Under the pieces are notes generated by a model. That model made no database searches, had not been told where the DNA came from, and was given only the letters and a program-made list of their open reading frames with translations. DNA of 64,000 nt, from the NCBI GenBank assembly GCA_018242605.1, contig JAFEBP010000007.1, positions 98,922 to 162,921 of the forward strand. Direction: 5' to 3'. Within the stretch, counting starts at the first letter, position 1, and the number at the start of each line of letters is the position of its first letter. A program made the translations under genes and the position numbers. The DNA comes from Planctomycetota bacterium (lineage in GTDB: Bacteria; Planctomycetota; Phycisphaerae; Phycisphaerales; UBA1924). This document shows positions 26,026 to 34,793 of the stretch, in pieces.

Positions 26026-29000
26026 ATGAGCACCGAACACGAAAAAGTCGCAGAACAGCTGTTCATTGAACTCGCTGACGCGGGCAGCGCGACACGCCAA
26101 CGCCGCCTCGACGAAGCGTGCGCTGATAACTCGTCGTTGCGAGACGAGGTTCTCAGTCTGCTCGGGCATCACGACGCCGCGGGCGTCGAGTTTCTCGATT
26201 CGAATGTGCTGCGGGGAATCACTGCGAAGGGAATTGACAATGTTCTGCCGGCCGAAACGCGGATCGCAGGGTACACCATCCAGGGAGTTCTGGGCCAGGG
26301 CGGCATGGGGATTGTGTATCTGGCGCGACAGGAGCGGCCACGACGCGTTGTGGCACTCAAAGTCATTCGCCGCGCTTCGGCCTCCCCGAGCCTGGTGCGC
26401 AGGTTCGAGCACGAGGCGGAGGTGCTCGGGAGACTGCAGCACCCGGGCATCGCGCAGATCTACGAAGCGGGCCAGGCGGACGCCGGGTTGGGGCCTCAGC
26501 CGTTCATATCCATGGAGTTCATCAGAGGCAAGCCTCTGGGGGAGTTCTGCCGGACGCACAATCTTCCGCCCAGGGAACGCATGGCACTCGTAGCGTTGGT
26601 GTGCGACGCGGTGCACCACGCCCATCAGCGCGGGGTGATCCACCGGGACATCAAGCCCAGCAACGTGCTGGTAGACGAGAGCGGTCAGCCCAAGGTCCTG
26701 GACTTCGGAGTTGCCCGCGACGCGGAAAAACGCGACATCGGAGTGACGCTCCACACGGGGGTCGGCGAGCTGATCGGAACGCTTCCCTACATGAGCCCCG
26801 AGCAGGTGGGAGGGAAACCCGAGGACATCGACACGCGAACGGATGTGTATTCGCTGGGGGTCGTGCTCTTCGAGTTGCTCGCCGACCGACTACCACACAA
26901 TCTCGCCGGGCTGTCGTTGCCCGACGCTGCACGCAAGGTGCGTGAGGACGAGCCCACGCGGCTCTCTTCCATCAGCCGCGTGCTCAGGGGCGACGTGGAC
27001 ACCATCGTGAGCAAGGCGCTGGACCGCAACGTGGCCCGAAGGTACCAGTCCGCCGCGGATTTCGCGGCGGACATCAGGCGATACCTGGCCGGCGAACCGA
27101 TCGCCGCGAAGGCCGATTCCGCGATGTATGTGCTGCGAAAGCAGCTCAATCGGTACCGCGGCGCCGTGGTCGGAGCGGGGCTGTCGGTGCTTGTGCTGGT
27201 GGTGCTGTGCGCGTACATCTACAAGCAATCGCTCGACAACGCGGCCCTCGCGAGGAACGAAGCGGCGGCGAACGCTAAATCCAAGGAACTCCTCGAATCG
27301 GTGCGGGCGACGGAGAAGATCGCTCAGAAGCATGCGGCGGAGGCTGTGGCGAGCGAAAAGGAAGCCCGTTCTCAGCTCGCCATCAGCAACGTGGAACAAG
27401 GTCGGCTGTTCGCGCGGACGGGCAACTTAGAACAGGCCGAACAACTGATCTGGCGGCAGCACGCGGAGGACCCCTCGTCGCGTTATACCTATTGGGCTCT
27501 GTGGGAGATGTACAGCCGTGCGCCGTGCCTGGCGTCGGCCTTGGCAGAACCGGGAGACCTGTACACCCTGACGATGAGCCGCGACGGCACGCAAGTGGCG
27601 ACCGGCGGTGCGGGATCCCACCTTCATCTTTGGAGGCAGCCCTTCGATCAACCCAGGCTCACCCTACCAGTGCCGGACCGGGGTCAACGTGGAGCGGTAT
27701 TCAGCCCGGACGGATCGCGGGTCATCTGCCTCTCGGATTCCGGGGCGATCCACTGCTGGGAGACCGCGACGGGCTCGCTTGTCTGGTGCGGCCACTGCGG
27801 CGCCAAACTCGGCGCCTTTTCGATCGCGTGGAGCCCGAACGGTGCGACATTCGCCCTGGGCCTTCGGACCGGGCTCCTGACCCTTTACATCGCCGAGACC
27901 GGAGTAAGCGCCGGCTCAACACGGGCATTTAAGAACGGCAGCGTGTACGCGATGGCGTTCTCGCCCGATTCCACCATGCTCGCGGTAGTGGGGAGCGACA
28001 CGGTCAAGCGTCTATACCGCGTGGCGGATCTGTCGCTCATCGCATCCATCTCCGCACACGAACAGCCGCCCGGATGCGTCGACTGGTCGCCTGACGGTTC
28101 GCTCATCGCTTCGGGCGGATACGACCGAACGGTTCACATCTGGGATTGGAACGCCGGCACAACGTTCGCGGTGCTCAACGCGCCGAACGGACCCATCAAC
28201 TCGGTGCAATGGCTGGCTTCCGGAGAACTGCTCACCACGGGGTGGCAGACAGTGGACACGTGGGACCCGCTCCGCGCTCCCGACCCTTCGGTATCGAGAG
28301 TCTCGTCGATCCACCTCCGAGAGACGCCCAGGACCGCGGAGGCGAGCGCCGATGGTTCGGCGGTGGCGGTCGGGTACACCCATGGCGGCATGGGAGTATT
28401 CGAGCGTCGAGTTCACCCAGAAGTTCGGCGTTTCAAGGGCGGATCCGGACGAACGCTCGCCGCGATCAGCCACGATGCTTCGATTCTGGCCGCGGGCGAC
28501 TCGGATGGGTATCTGCGGTTGTTCGACACCGGCAGACCAGGCGCTACTCCGATCGCCACGATCAAGGCGCATGCCAAGCGTGTCTTCGGGGTGCGATTCC
28601 AGCCCCAGGGCCACCTGATCGCCACCGGCGACGAAAGCGTCCTGCGACTGTGGGACCTCAACACGGGCGAACTGGTGACGGAGTGGAACGACTTCTACAA
28701 CGGAAGTGCGGACGCGATCAACTTCTCCGCTGACGGAAAGACGATCGCGTATTGCTCCACGACCGGCGTGTTCCTGGTGCGAGAGGTGGCAACCGGGAAG
28801 CTGGAACTCTCACTGAAGCCATCGCCGATCTCCGGTGCGAGCATCACATTGAGCAGAGATGGCAGCCGGATCGCGATGGCCTCGCGGGACCGATCGGTCT
28901 ACCTCTGCTCAGCCGACGGCCAGTTGCTCAACAAGGCGACGTTTCCCGATGTTCCGTCCGGGCTCACGTTCAGTCACGATTCGAAGCTGCTCGCGGTTTC

Positions 29001-29487
29001 AACCGCGGGCAAGCCGATCACACTGTTGAGCGCGGTGAGCGGGGTCATTGTCGGAGTGCTCGATGGGCACACAGTGTTCCCCGCCGGGATCTGCTTCATG
29101 CCCGACGACGACGACACACTCGCGAGCGTGAGCCATGACGGAACCGCACGTTTGTGGGATACCAAAGCCATGCGCTGCTTGACGACCCTGGAGCCCTTCG
29201 AGGGCTGGGAAGGGCTGAACGCCAGCGTGTCGGGGAACGGTCGCTTCCTCGCGGCGGGCTACGCGTTGGGCGGAGCGGTGATCATCGATCTGGACTACTA
29301 CAAACGGCATATGGCGGGCAACGCACGCTTTCAGGCTCAGCGGCTCGAAAAGCAGATGGGAAACACGTTCAACACTTCGGCGCTCACCGATTGGACTGCG
29401 ACTTTGTCACGGCCTCGACCCCAGCAGGACGCACCCGCGGACGGCCCATCGATTTCACTCATTTCGCGTTGGGGACGCGAGCGGTGA
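26026..29487 (+). CDS. Transmembrane Ser/Thr protein kinase with WD40 domain
   Basis: A 1,153-residue Hanks-type kinase. The N-terminal 80 residues are a helical region common to planctomycete kinases. The kinase domain follows: glycine loop LGQGGMGIVYLA at 89-100, Lys112, HRDIKPSNV with catalytic Asp208, DFG Asp227, and YMSPEQ at 255-260. A single membrane helix lies near 380-399, then an Ala/Glu/Lys-rich coiled coil to about 470, then WD40-like repeats to about 1,110 (FSPDGSRVICLSDSGAIHCW and others). It is complete by all catalytic criteria. Unlike the kinases at the end of the window it has no adjacent sigma factor gene. Confidence 0.93.
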   Translation: MSTEHEKVAEQLFIELADAGSATRQRRLDEACADNSSLRDEVLSLLGHHDAAGVEFLDSNVLRGITAKGIDNVLPAETRIAGYTIQGVLGQGGMGIVYLARQERPRRVVALKVIRRASASPSLVRRFEHEAEVLGRLQHPGIAQIYEAGQADAGLGPQPFISMEFIRGKPLGEFCRTHNLPPRERMALVALVCDAVHHAHQRGVIHRDIKPSNVLVDESGQPKVLDFGVARDAEKRDIGVTLHTGVGELIGTLPYMSPEQVGGKPEDIDTRTDVYSLGVVLFELLADRLPHNLAGLSLPDAARKVREDEPTRLSSISRVLRGDVDTIVSKALDRNVARRYQSAADFAADIRRYLAGEPIAAKADSAMYVLRKQLNRYRGAVVGAGLSVLVLVVLCAYIYKQSLDNAALARNEAAANAKSKELLESVRATEKIAQKHAAEAVASEKEARSQLAISNVEQGRLFARTGNLEQAEQLIWRQHAEDPSSRYTYWALWEMYSRAPCLASALAEPGDLYTLTMSRDGTQVATGGAGSHLHLWRQPFDQPRLTLPVPDRGQRGAVFSPDGSRVICLSDSGAIHCWETATGSLVWCGHCGAKLGAFSIAWSPNGATFALGLRTGLLTLYIAETGVSAGSTRAFKNGSVYAMAFSPDSTMLAVVGSDTVKRLYRVADLSLIASISAHEQPPGCVDWSPDGSLIASGGYDRTVHIWDWNAGTTFAVLNAPNGPINSVQWLASGELLTTGWQTVDTWDPLRAPDPSVSRVSSIHLRETPRTAEASADGSAVAVGYTHGGMGVFERRVHPEVRRFKGGSGRTLAAISHDASILAAGDSDGYLRLFDTGRPGATPIATIKAHAKRVFGVRFQPQGHLIATGDESVLRLWDLNTGELVTEWNDFYNGSADAINFSADGKTIAYCSTTGVFLVREVATGKLELSLKPSPISGASITLSRDGSRIAMASRDRSVYLCSADGQLLNKATFPDVPSGLTFSHDSKLLAVSTAGKPITLLSAVSGVIVGVLDGHTVFPAGICFMPDDDDTLASVSHDGTARLWDTKAMRCLTTLEPFEGWEGLNASVSGNGRFLAAGYALGGAVIIDLDYYKRHMAGNARFQAQRLEKQMGNTFNTSALTDWTATLSRPRPQQDAPADGPSISLISRWGRER

Positions 29488-29642
29488 ATCGGCTAACGCC
29501 GGGCGAACTCGCGACGGGCCGTTGAGTGGTGCCCGATAGACTTTCCTCCGCCACGTACCGACGCCGTACCGGACATCGGGCAATGAAATCAATCTTGCCG
29601 GAACGCGCAACTTGAGTTGGCCGGACACTACCATCTCGGTCC

Positions 29643-31334
29643 ATGTCCGATTTTCTCCCCGGCAAAATCCAAATCGTCCACGAAGACCAGGATGTCATTG
29701 TAATAGACAAACCCTCCGGCATGCTCACCGCGAGCATGCCCGGCGATGACCTTCCGTCGGTCTTTCGCGCCCTCAAGGTGTACGTCCGAAACAAAGCCAA
29801 GCGCCGGGGCACGCAGGTGTGGATCATCCACCGCTTGGACAAAGAAGCATCCGGGCTCCTTGTTTTTGCAAAGACCGAGAAGGGATTCCAGTGGCTGAAA
29901 GAACAGTTCCGCGCCAAACGCGTCCATCGGCTGTATACCGCGGTGGTTGAGGGGGCCATCACGGCGGAATCCGTGCCCGGCACACCCAAGGGAAGCCTTC
30001 CCGCCGGCACCATCCAGAGCTTTCTGGTTGAGGATGACGAAAGCAAGGTCCGCAGCACCAACCGGCCGACCCAGCGGCGGGCTCCGGAGGAGGCCGAAGC
30101 GAAGCTCGCGGTGACCCACTATCGCGTGACGGCCGCGGCGTTTGATCGCAGCCTATTGCAGATCCGGTTGGAAACGGGCCGCAAGCACCAGATCCGAGTG
30201 CACATGTCAGAGTTCAAGCACCCGATCGTGGGCGACCGTCGGTACGGAGCCAAATCCGATCCGCTCGAACGGGTGTGTTTGCACGCGACCGAGTTGGGCT
30301 TTACGCACCCGACAACCGGACAGACGTTACGGTTCCGCAGCAACGCGCCGCCGCAGTTCTACAAACTTATTGGCAAGAAGCCCGCCGAGGTGGACGATCG
30401 TGCGCCCGACTTCCCCGCGCCGGCCGCCGCGCCAACCGCGAACGCAGCGAACGCCGCAAGGGCCAGGAAGCCCGAGACCGCGGCTGCGGCCAAGCCCGCG
30501 AAAAACGAACCTCGCGCCCCCAAGAACCGCTCCACCCGGGAATCCTGGGACCACGTTGCGGACTGGTACGACAACCTCCTTGAAGACCGCGGGAGCGATC
30601 ACCACGAGCGTGTCATCATTCCTGGAACAATGCGGTTGTTGGAGCCCATTGCAGGCAAGCGGATTCTCGATGTCGCGTGCGGACAGGGAATCCTGTGTCG
30701 TCGCCTTGCCGCAGCGGGCGCTCACGTCGTGGGAGTGGACGCCGCCCCGCGCCTGATCGCGGCGGCAAAGTCCGCGGGCACTGCGGGAGGGCCCACGATC
30801 GAATACAAGGTGGCCGATGCTCGTTCACTTGGCCTTGAGAATCTCGGGCGGTTCGACGACGCCTGCTGCATCATGGCGCTCATGAACATCGAACCGGTGT
30901 CGGCCGTACTGAAAGGTGTGGCGGCGCTCGTTCAACCAGGCGGCAGATTCGTCGCCGTGATCCTGCACCCCGCCTTCCGTGCCCCGGGCCAGACGTCCTG
31001 GGGGTGGGATGTGCCCAAGGCCAAGACCGAGGGCGGACCGGTGAAACAGTACCGGCGTGTCGACGGATACCTGTCGAACGGACACAGGGAAATCGTGATG
31101 AACCCGGGCGGAGTCGCACGCGATCAGCCGCCCATAACCACGATCACCTATCACCGCCCGATCCAGGCGTACGTCAAGGCGTTCTTCGAGGCGGGATTCT
31201 CGGTCACGGCTCTTGAAGAGTGGCCGAGCATGCGGCAGAGCGAGCCTGGCCCGAGAGCCGCCGAAGAAAACCGCGCCCGAAGAGAAATACCTATGTTTCT
31301 CGCGCTGCGCGGCGACCGATTAGGCACAACGTAG
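29643..31334 (+). CDS. RluA-family pseudouridine synthase fused to a SAM methyltransferase
   Basis: Two enzymes in one 563-residue chain. Residues 1-245 are an RluA-type pseudouridine synthase with catalytic Asp66 in HRLDKEASG, the RLYTAVVEG segment and the C-terminal ETGRKHQIRVHMSE and PIVGDRRYG motifs. An Ala/Pro/Lys-rich linker spans about 250-297. Residues 300-555 are a class I methyltransferase: SWDHVADWYDNLLED, then motif I ILDVACGQG at 341-349, acidic end of beta2 (VVGVDAA), and an AVILHPAFRAPG segment. The synthase should act on rRNA or tRNA uridines; the methyltransferase substrate is unknown, perhaps a nearby base. The fusion has one uninterrupted frame. The next gene begins 10 nt later. 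Confidence 0.9.
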   Translation: MSDFLPGKIQIVHEDQDVIVIDKPSGMLTASMPGDDLPSVFRALKVYVRNKAKRRGTQVWIIHRLDKEASGLLVFAKTEKGFQWLKEQFRAKRVHRLYTAVVEGAITAESVPGTPKGSLPAGTIQSFLVEDDESKVRSTNRPTQRRAPEEAEAKLAVTHYRVTAAAFDRSLLQIRLETGRKHQIRVHMSEFKHPIVGDRRYGAKSDPLERVCLHATELGFTHPTTGQTLRFRSNAPPQFYKLIGKKPAEVDDRAPDFPAPAAAPTANAANAARARKPETAAAAKPAKNEPRAPKNRSTRESWDHVADWYDNLLEDRGSDHHERVIIPGTMRLLEPIAGKRILDVACGQGILCRRLAAAGAHVVGVDAAPRLIAAAKSAGTAGGPTIEYKVADARSLGLENLGRFDDACCIMALMNIEPVSAVLKGVAALVQPGGRFVAVILHPAFRAPGQTSWGWDVPKAKTEGGPVKQYRRVDGYLSNGHREIVMNPGGVARDQPPITTITYHRPIQAYVKAFFEAGFSVTALEEWPSMRQSEPGPRAAEENRARREIPMFLALRGDRLGTT

Positions 31335-31344
31335 AATCGCCAAA

Positions 31345-33015
31345 ATGCCCGCAGAACAGAAGCCCCAACTTCCTCTACCACTCGCCGAATCTGTATCTGA
31401 TTTCGTAGTGTCGGTTCTGGCCGCCCTCGGTCGCCGGGTGCGCGATGATGCCGACGCACGCCGCGCTTGCCGAGCCTTGGGCGAGATGCTCCAGACGCTC
31501 GGCGCAGAACCGGTTCAATCGGTGCCGAGCGAAGTCACGGCGCAGCCCCCGGTGATTACCCCGCAGAGTGCGTCAACGCAAGCTTCGCCTGTCGTGGCGA
31601 GGGAACCGGTGATCGCGCCACCACCGGTCGTCGCCGCCCGACCGATCTCGGGCCCCACCGTCGTTTCGGAAGTCATGATCGCCGGCGCCCACGCACGAAT
31701 TCTGAAGCGCGGCGACGCGGTGCTCGAGGTAGCGCCCATCGAACCTCCGCTGTCGGCGCCGACCGCGTCCGGGCCCAAAATCGCTTCACGCTCCGAAGAC
31801 GCGCCCGACCTCGCACGCGTCGTGAAGTCGGCACGGATCAAGCGCGACGCATGTTTCGCGGCGGCCGCCGCGGGCGGATCCGCGGCGGCATTCGAGGAAC
31901 TCAGGAACCTCGAAAGCCGGTTGCTGACGTGCCGGCCCGTTCTTTCGCGTGGAGACACGTGGATCGCGGACCCTGCCATCAACACTCCCGCCGAACGAGC
32001 CCGACTCGCCGGAGAGTGCTACGAAAATCTCTCGCTCGCGGCGGATCTTCTGGAAATGCTGGAGAAACGCCACCAGTTGCGCCCCCGAAACGGTCTCGAG
32101 GACGCGTTCGTCACGGTGGCCGAGGCACAGTCGGCGGTTCGTAACTTCGCCGACGGGCAGAACTTTCGCGACGATTCCGATCAGTTGGACGTGTTCACAT
32201 TCCTGCGTCAGCAGACGCAGTTGCTCCAGATATACGTGCCCAACTTCATGCGGCGAGACGACATCGCGGACGCGGCCAACTGGCAGGAAGTTCGCAAACG
32301 GCTCGTCACACTGCGGGCTTCTGTCGAGAAGAAAGCAGTTTCCGAGCGAGAGGTCAACAAGCGCTTTGATCGCTTGCGCGACAAAGTGAAGCATCTCAAG
32401 GATCGTGAGGGCGACGAACTGCGAGAGACATGGGCGGCGATTGACCGCAACGTCAGCGAACTGTCGGAACTGGGCGTGCCTCCGGACGAACACCGGGTGC
32501 AGGCGATCATCCGCCGAATCGATCAAGAGCCGCCGGTAGAGTTCGCGATCGGCGAACCGCTGGCGGCGGCGCTCGACGTGGCCGAGGATGCCGACGACGC
32601 GGGCGGTTCGGAAGTCGCGCCGCGCGACTGGTCCGCGACGGTCCGCTCGATCGCGCAGCGTCTAGCGGGCAGAGAGCTGCTGGTGATCGGCGGGCACACG
32701 AACGAGCGATCTCGCCAGTCGTTCATCTCCACGTTCGGCCTGAGCGAATGCCATTGGCCCGCCGCCCGCGCTCACCGCCTGCCGGTCTCACGGATCGAGC
32801 ACATCGTGAGGCGGCCCGAGGTGGCCTTGGTGCTGCGGATCAGCAAGTTCAGCGACCACCACCACGGCGCGATCAAGGCCGCGGCGGACGCGGCGGGGAA
32901 ACCCTTTGTGAACCTGCCCGCCAAATCCGGGTATGGCGTGGAGCAGGTGGCCGCCGCGATCTCCGAACAAGCCGCGACAAGGCTCTCCACCCCCCCCACG
33001 ACTCAGGCGGCGTGA
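31345..33015 (+). CDS. Unknown cytoplasmic protein with Rossmann-like C-terminal domain
   Basis: The 556-residue product has an N-terminal helical part, a Pro/Val/Ala-rich linker at about 60-110, then a mostly alpha-helical, charged middle (EKRHQLRPRNGLEDAF, KKAVSEREVNKRFDRLRDK). The last 120 residues alternate strand and helix (RELLVIGGHTNERSRQ, VALVLRISKF, GKPFVNLPAKSGYG), which suggests a Rossmann-like fold and faintly recalls DUF2325; this is weak. No signal peptide or membrane helix is present. It follows the synthase-methyltransferase gene by 10 nt, so co-transcription is likely, and precedes tRNA-Gly. Confidence 0.75.
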   Translation: MPAEQKPQLPLPLAESVSDFVVSVLAALGRRVRDDADARRACRALGEMLQTLGAEPVQSVPSEVTAQPPVITPQSASTQASPVVAREPVIAPPPVVAARPISGPTVVSEVMIAGAHARILKRGDAVLEVAPIEPPLSAPTASGPKIASRSEDAPDLARVVKSARIKRDACFAAAAAGGSAAAFEELRNLESRLLTCRPVLSRGDTWIADPAINTPAERARLAGECYENLSLAADLLEMLEKRHQLRPRNGLEDAFVTVAEAQSAVRNFADGQNFRDDSDQLDVFTFLRQQTQLLQIYVPNFMRRDDIADAANWQEVRKRLVTLRASVEKKAVSEREVNKRFDRLRDKVKHLKDREGDELRETWAAIDRNVSELSELGVPPDEHRVQAIIRRIDQEPPVEFAIGEPLAAALDVAEDADDAGGSEVAPRDWSATVRSIAQRLAGRELLVIGGHTNERSRQSFISTFGLSECHWPAARAHRLPVSRIEHIVRRPEVALVLRISKFSDHHHGAIKAAADAAGKPFVNLPAKSGYGVEQVAAAISEQAATRLSTPPTTQAA

Positions 33016-33056
33016 TTCCCACTTGCGGGGTGCGGGCTCCTACACTCCGGCTCGCC

Positions 33057-33128
33057 GCGGGCGTAACTCAGTGGTAGAGTGACAGCCTTCCAAGCTGTAC
33101 GTCGAGGGTTCGAATCCCTTCGCCCGCT
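33057..33128 (+). tRNA. tRNA-Gly (TCC anticodon)
   Basis: The acceptor stem GCGGGCG pairs fully with CGCCCGC, followed by discriminator T, as expected for bacterial tRNA-Gly. The D arm (CTCAGTGGTAGAG), the anticodon loop CTTCCAA (anticodon TCC) on an ACAGC/GCTGT stem, and the T arm (GAGGGTTCGAATCCCTT) are all present. CCA is not encoded. The gene is immediately followed by an integrase remnant, as in classic tRNA integration sites. Confidence 0.97.
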
Positions 33129-33203
33129 TTCACGTAAGTCTCGCTGATCGCAGTACTTAGCGAACCCATTCGGCGTCCGAATGGTGCGGCGGAAAATGCT
33201 TCG

Positions 33204-33223
33204 AATCCGGTATATACCGGATT
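33204..33223. repeat. 20-bp perfect palindrome upstream of the integrase remnant
   Basis: AATCCGGTAT and ATACCGGATT form a perfect palindrome with no spacer, 11 bp before the integrase start codon. The preceding TTCGAATCC at 33200-33208 repeats nine bases of the tRNA T-arm at 33109-33117. It could be an operator for the integrase or part of a former attachment site. Confidence 0.6.
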
Positions 33224-33234
33224 GGAGTACCGCG

Positions 33235-33726
33235 ATGAAACACTGCGATCCCGCCTTTCGAGATTCTTCCCCCGACATCCGAATCCCCAAGTACCGGCAC
33301 CACAAGGCCTCCGGACAGGCCGTGGTGACTTTGGCGGGGAAGGACGTGTACCTGGGCGTCTACGGCTCCAAGGCGAGCAAATCGGCGTACCAACGGCACA
33401 TCGGCGAGTTCATGACCCGCGGCGGCGTCGCGGCCACAGGGAAGCCCAACGAGTCCCTGACAGTTGCTGATTTGATCCTGCGGTACTGGAAGTACGCCGG
33501 GACGGCGTACAACCTGAGGACCCGAAAGGGCATGCTCAAGCCGGTGCTGCGGAGATGGCGAAAGGCCTACCTACAAGGCGTTCGACGAAGGCGCCGCAGC
33601 GGACCGGATCGCCGAAGGTTTATTCGAGGGCGAGGATGTTCATTCGCCCTGTTCGTAGCGGATGACAAAGCGGACGTTACATACCGGAAACTGCTCGCCG
33701 CACCGTCGTCGCAAGTCATCGCATGA
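33235..33726 (+). pseudogene. Truncated tyrosine-recombinase-like integrase
   Basis: The first 90 or so residues resemble the N-terminus of planctomycete site-specific integrases: RIPKYRHHKASGQAVVTLAG, GVYGSKASKSAYQRHIGEF, then SLTVADLILRYWKYA, which begins the core-binding SAM-like domain. After about residue 90 the reading becomes Arg-rich and loses resemblance. The catalytic domain (R-H-R-Y) is absent. In the neighbouring frame, codons up to a TAG at 33656 read like real coding sequence (KAFDEGAAADRIAEGLFEGE), so two fragments seem joined by deletion. It is the scar of an element inserted next to tRNA-Gly. The ATG has a GGAG nearby upstream. Confidence 0.7.
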
Positions 33727-33829
33727 AGCGCGACTTGGTGCAGTGATTTTCGGAGGACGCGAGCAGGAGGAGGGGCGAGACCAGACCGCCGACGTTCAGC
33801 GGGAGACGCTGCCTCTCCTCCTCGCATCC

Positions 33830-34603
33830 TCACCCTCCACCCCAACGAGAGAATCGTTTGCTAGGCGGGGTTGGCAGTGGCGGTGTCGCCGGGAGTGCCG
33901 GAGAGAACTCTGGGAGTTCGCGTGTCTCCGTCTCATCATCGGAGCCATCAAGCGTGTCAACGCCGTCCACGAAACGCCGCCAGGTGGGCATGGCGACCGG
34001 TTCAACTTCGATCTGTTCCAGGATTGGATTGCAGGGCACCAAAGCCGCCGCAGCAGCGTAGCGGATCTCCTCCAGGATTCGGTCGAACTGGTAGGGCGTC
34101 GTGGCTTCCCGGAACGTCATCGAGAGAACCTCACGCAGAGCCCGGATGACAGGGTCGGCCGGAGTGTGCTTGAATATCTCGTCGAGACGCTGACGCCGCC
34201 GAACTCCCTCAACATTGGCGCGCCGGCGGAGTTCCTTGGCCGGCACGATCATGTACTTGAAGACCTTCGCGGAGTGGTCGTGCTCGTACGACCGATCCGC
34301 GTCGATGCGAAAGAGTTTCAGAGCCTCGAGTTCCTTCCCCAGTTCACCCAGCGGCTGGATGGCCAATGCCCGGATGTCGCGGACACACAACTCGCTCGTG
34401 CGTTCGAGCGATTCAAAGTACGTCATAGACATGATCCGCCGGAGCGCCGTGAGGCACGGATCGCCGATCGCGGCCTGGAGAAGCTCCATCAGCGTCTCCG
34501 CACCATCGACCTTTTCATCGTCGTCGAGCTTGACGGCGTCAAGATCACTGCTATGCACGAAGAAGAACTTGGCCCGATTCTGGTTTGCAGCTTTGCCTGC
34601 CAT
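33830..34603 (-). CDS. Hypothetical protein with internal duplication
   Basis: A 257-residue protein of no recognised family. Two stretches resemble each other: DPCLTALRRIMSMTYFESLE (starting about residue 48) and DPVIRALREVLSMTFREATT (about residue 151), suggesting a duplicated helical unit. The C-terminus is acidic and then Pro-rich. It lies in the short accessory interval between the integrase scar and the giant dockerin gene, which fits transferred cargo. A plus-strand frame covers the same DNA but is Arg/Gly-rich and less protein-like. Start and reality are moderately certain. Confidence 0.55.
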   Translation of the reverse strand: MAGKAANQNRAKFFFVHSSDLDAVKLDDDEKVDGAETLMELLQAAIGDPCLTALRRIMSMTYFESLERTSELCVRDIRALAIQPLGELGKELEALKLFRIDADRSYEHDHSAKVFKYMIVPAKELRRRANVEGVRRRQRLDEIFKHTPADPVIRALREVLSMTFREATTPYQFDRILEEIRYAAAAALVPCNPILEQIEVEPVAMPTWRRFVDGVDTLDGSDDETETRELPEFSPALPATPPLPTPPSKRFSRWGGG

Positions 34604-34793
34604 CCCGAGAGTTTACGAGGCTAACCCCGCTCGCCCCTGACCTCGGTCGAACTTGGAGGGTGTGCGGCATTCACGATCGCTACAAGATCGGCGGGCTCTT
34701 TGTGACGTGAGCACCACACGACGCGGCCAGACGCCCGGTGATCTCAGCGATGGTGTGGATGCGGACGTCCATAGGGCAGAATTCACCGCGGGT

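Noticed and set aside
33662..34624. Plus-strand 320-codon frame in the accessory interval
   Set aside because: Arg/Gly/His-rich; the minus-strand protein on the same DNA has an internal repeat and balanced composition.
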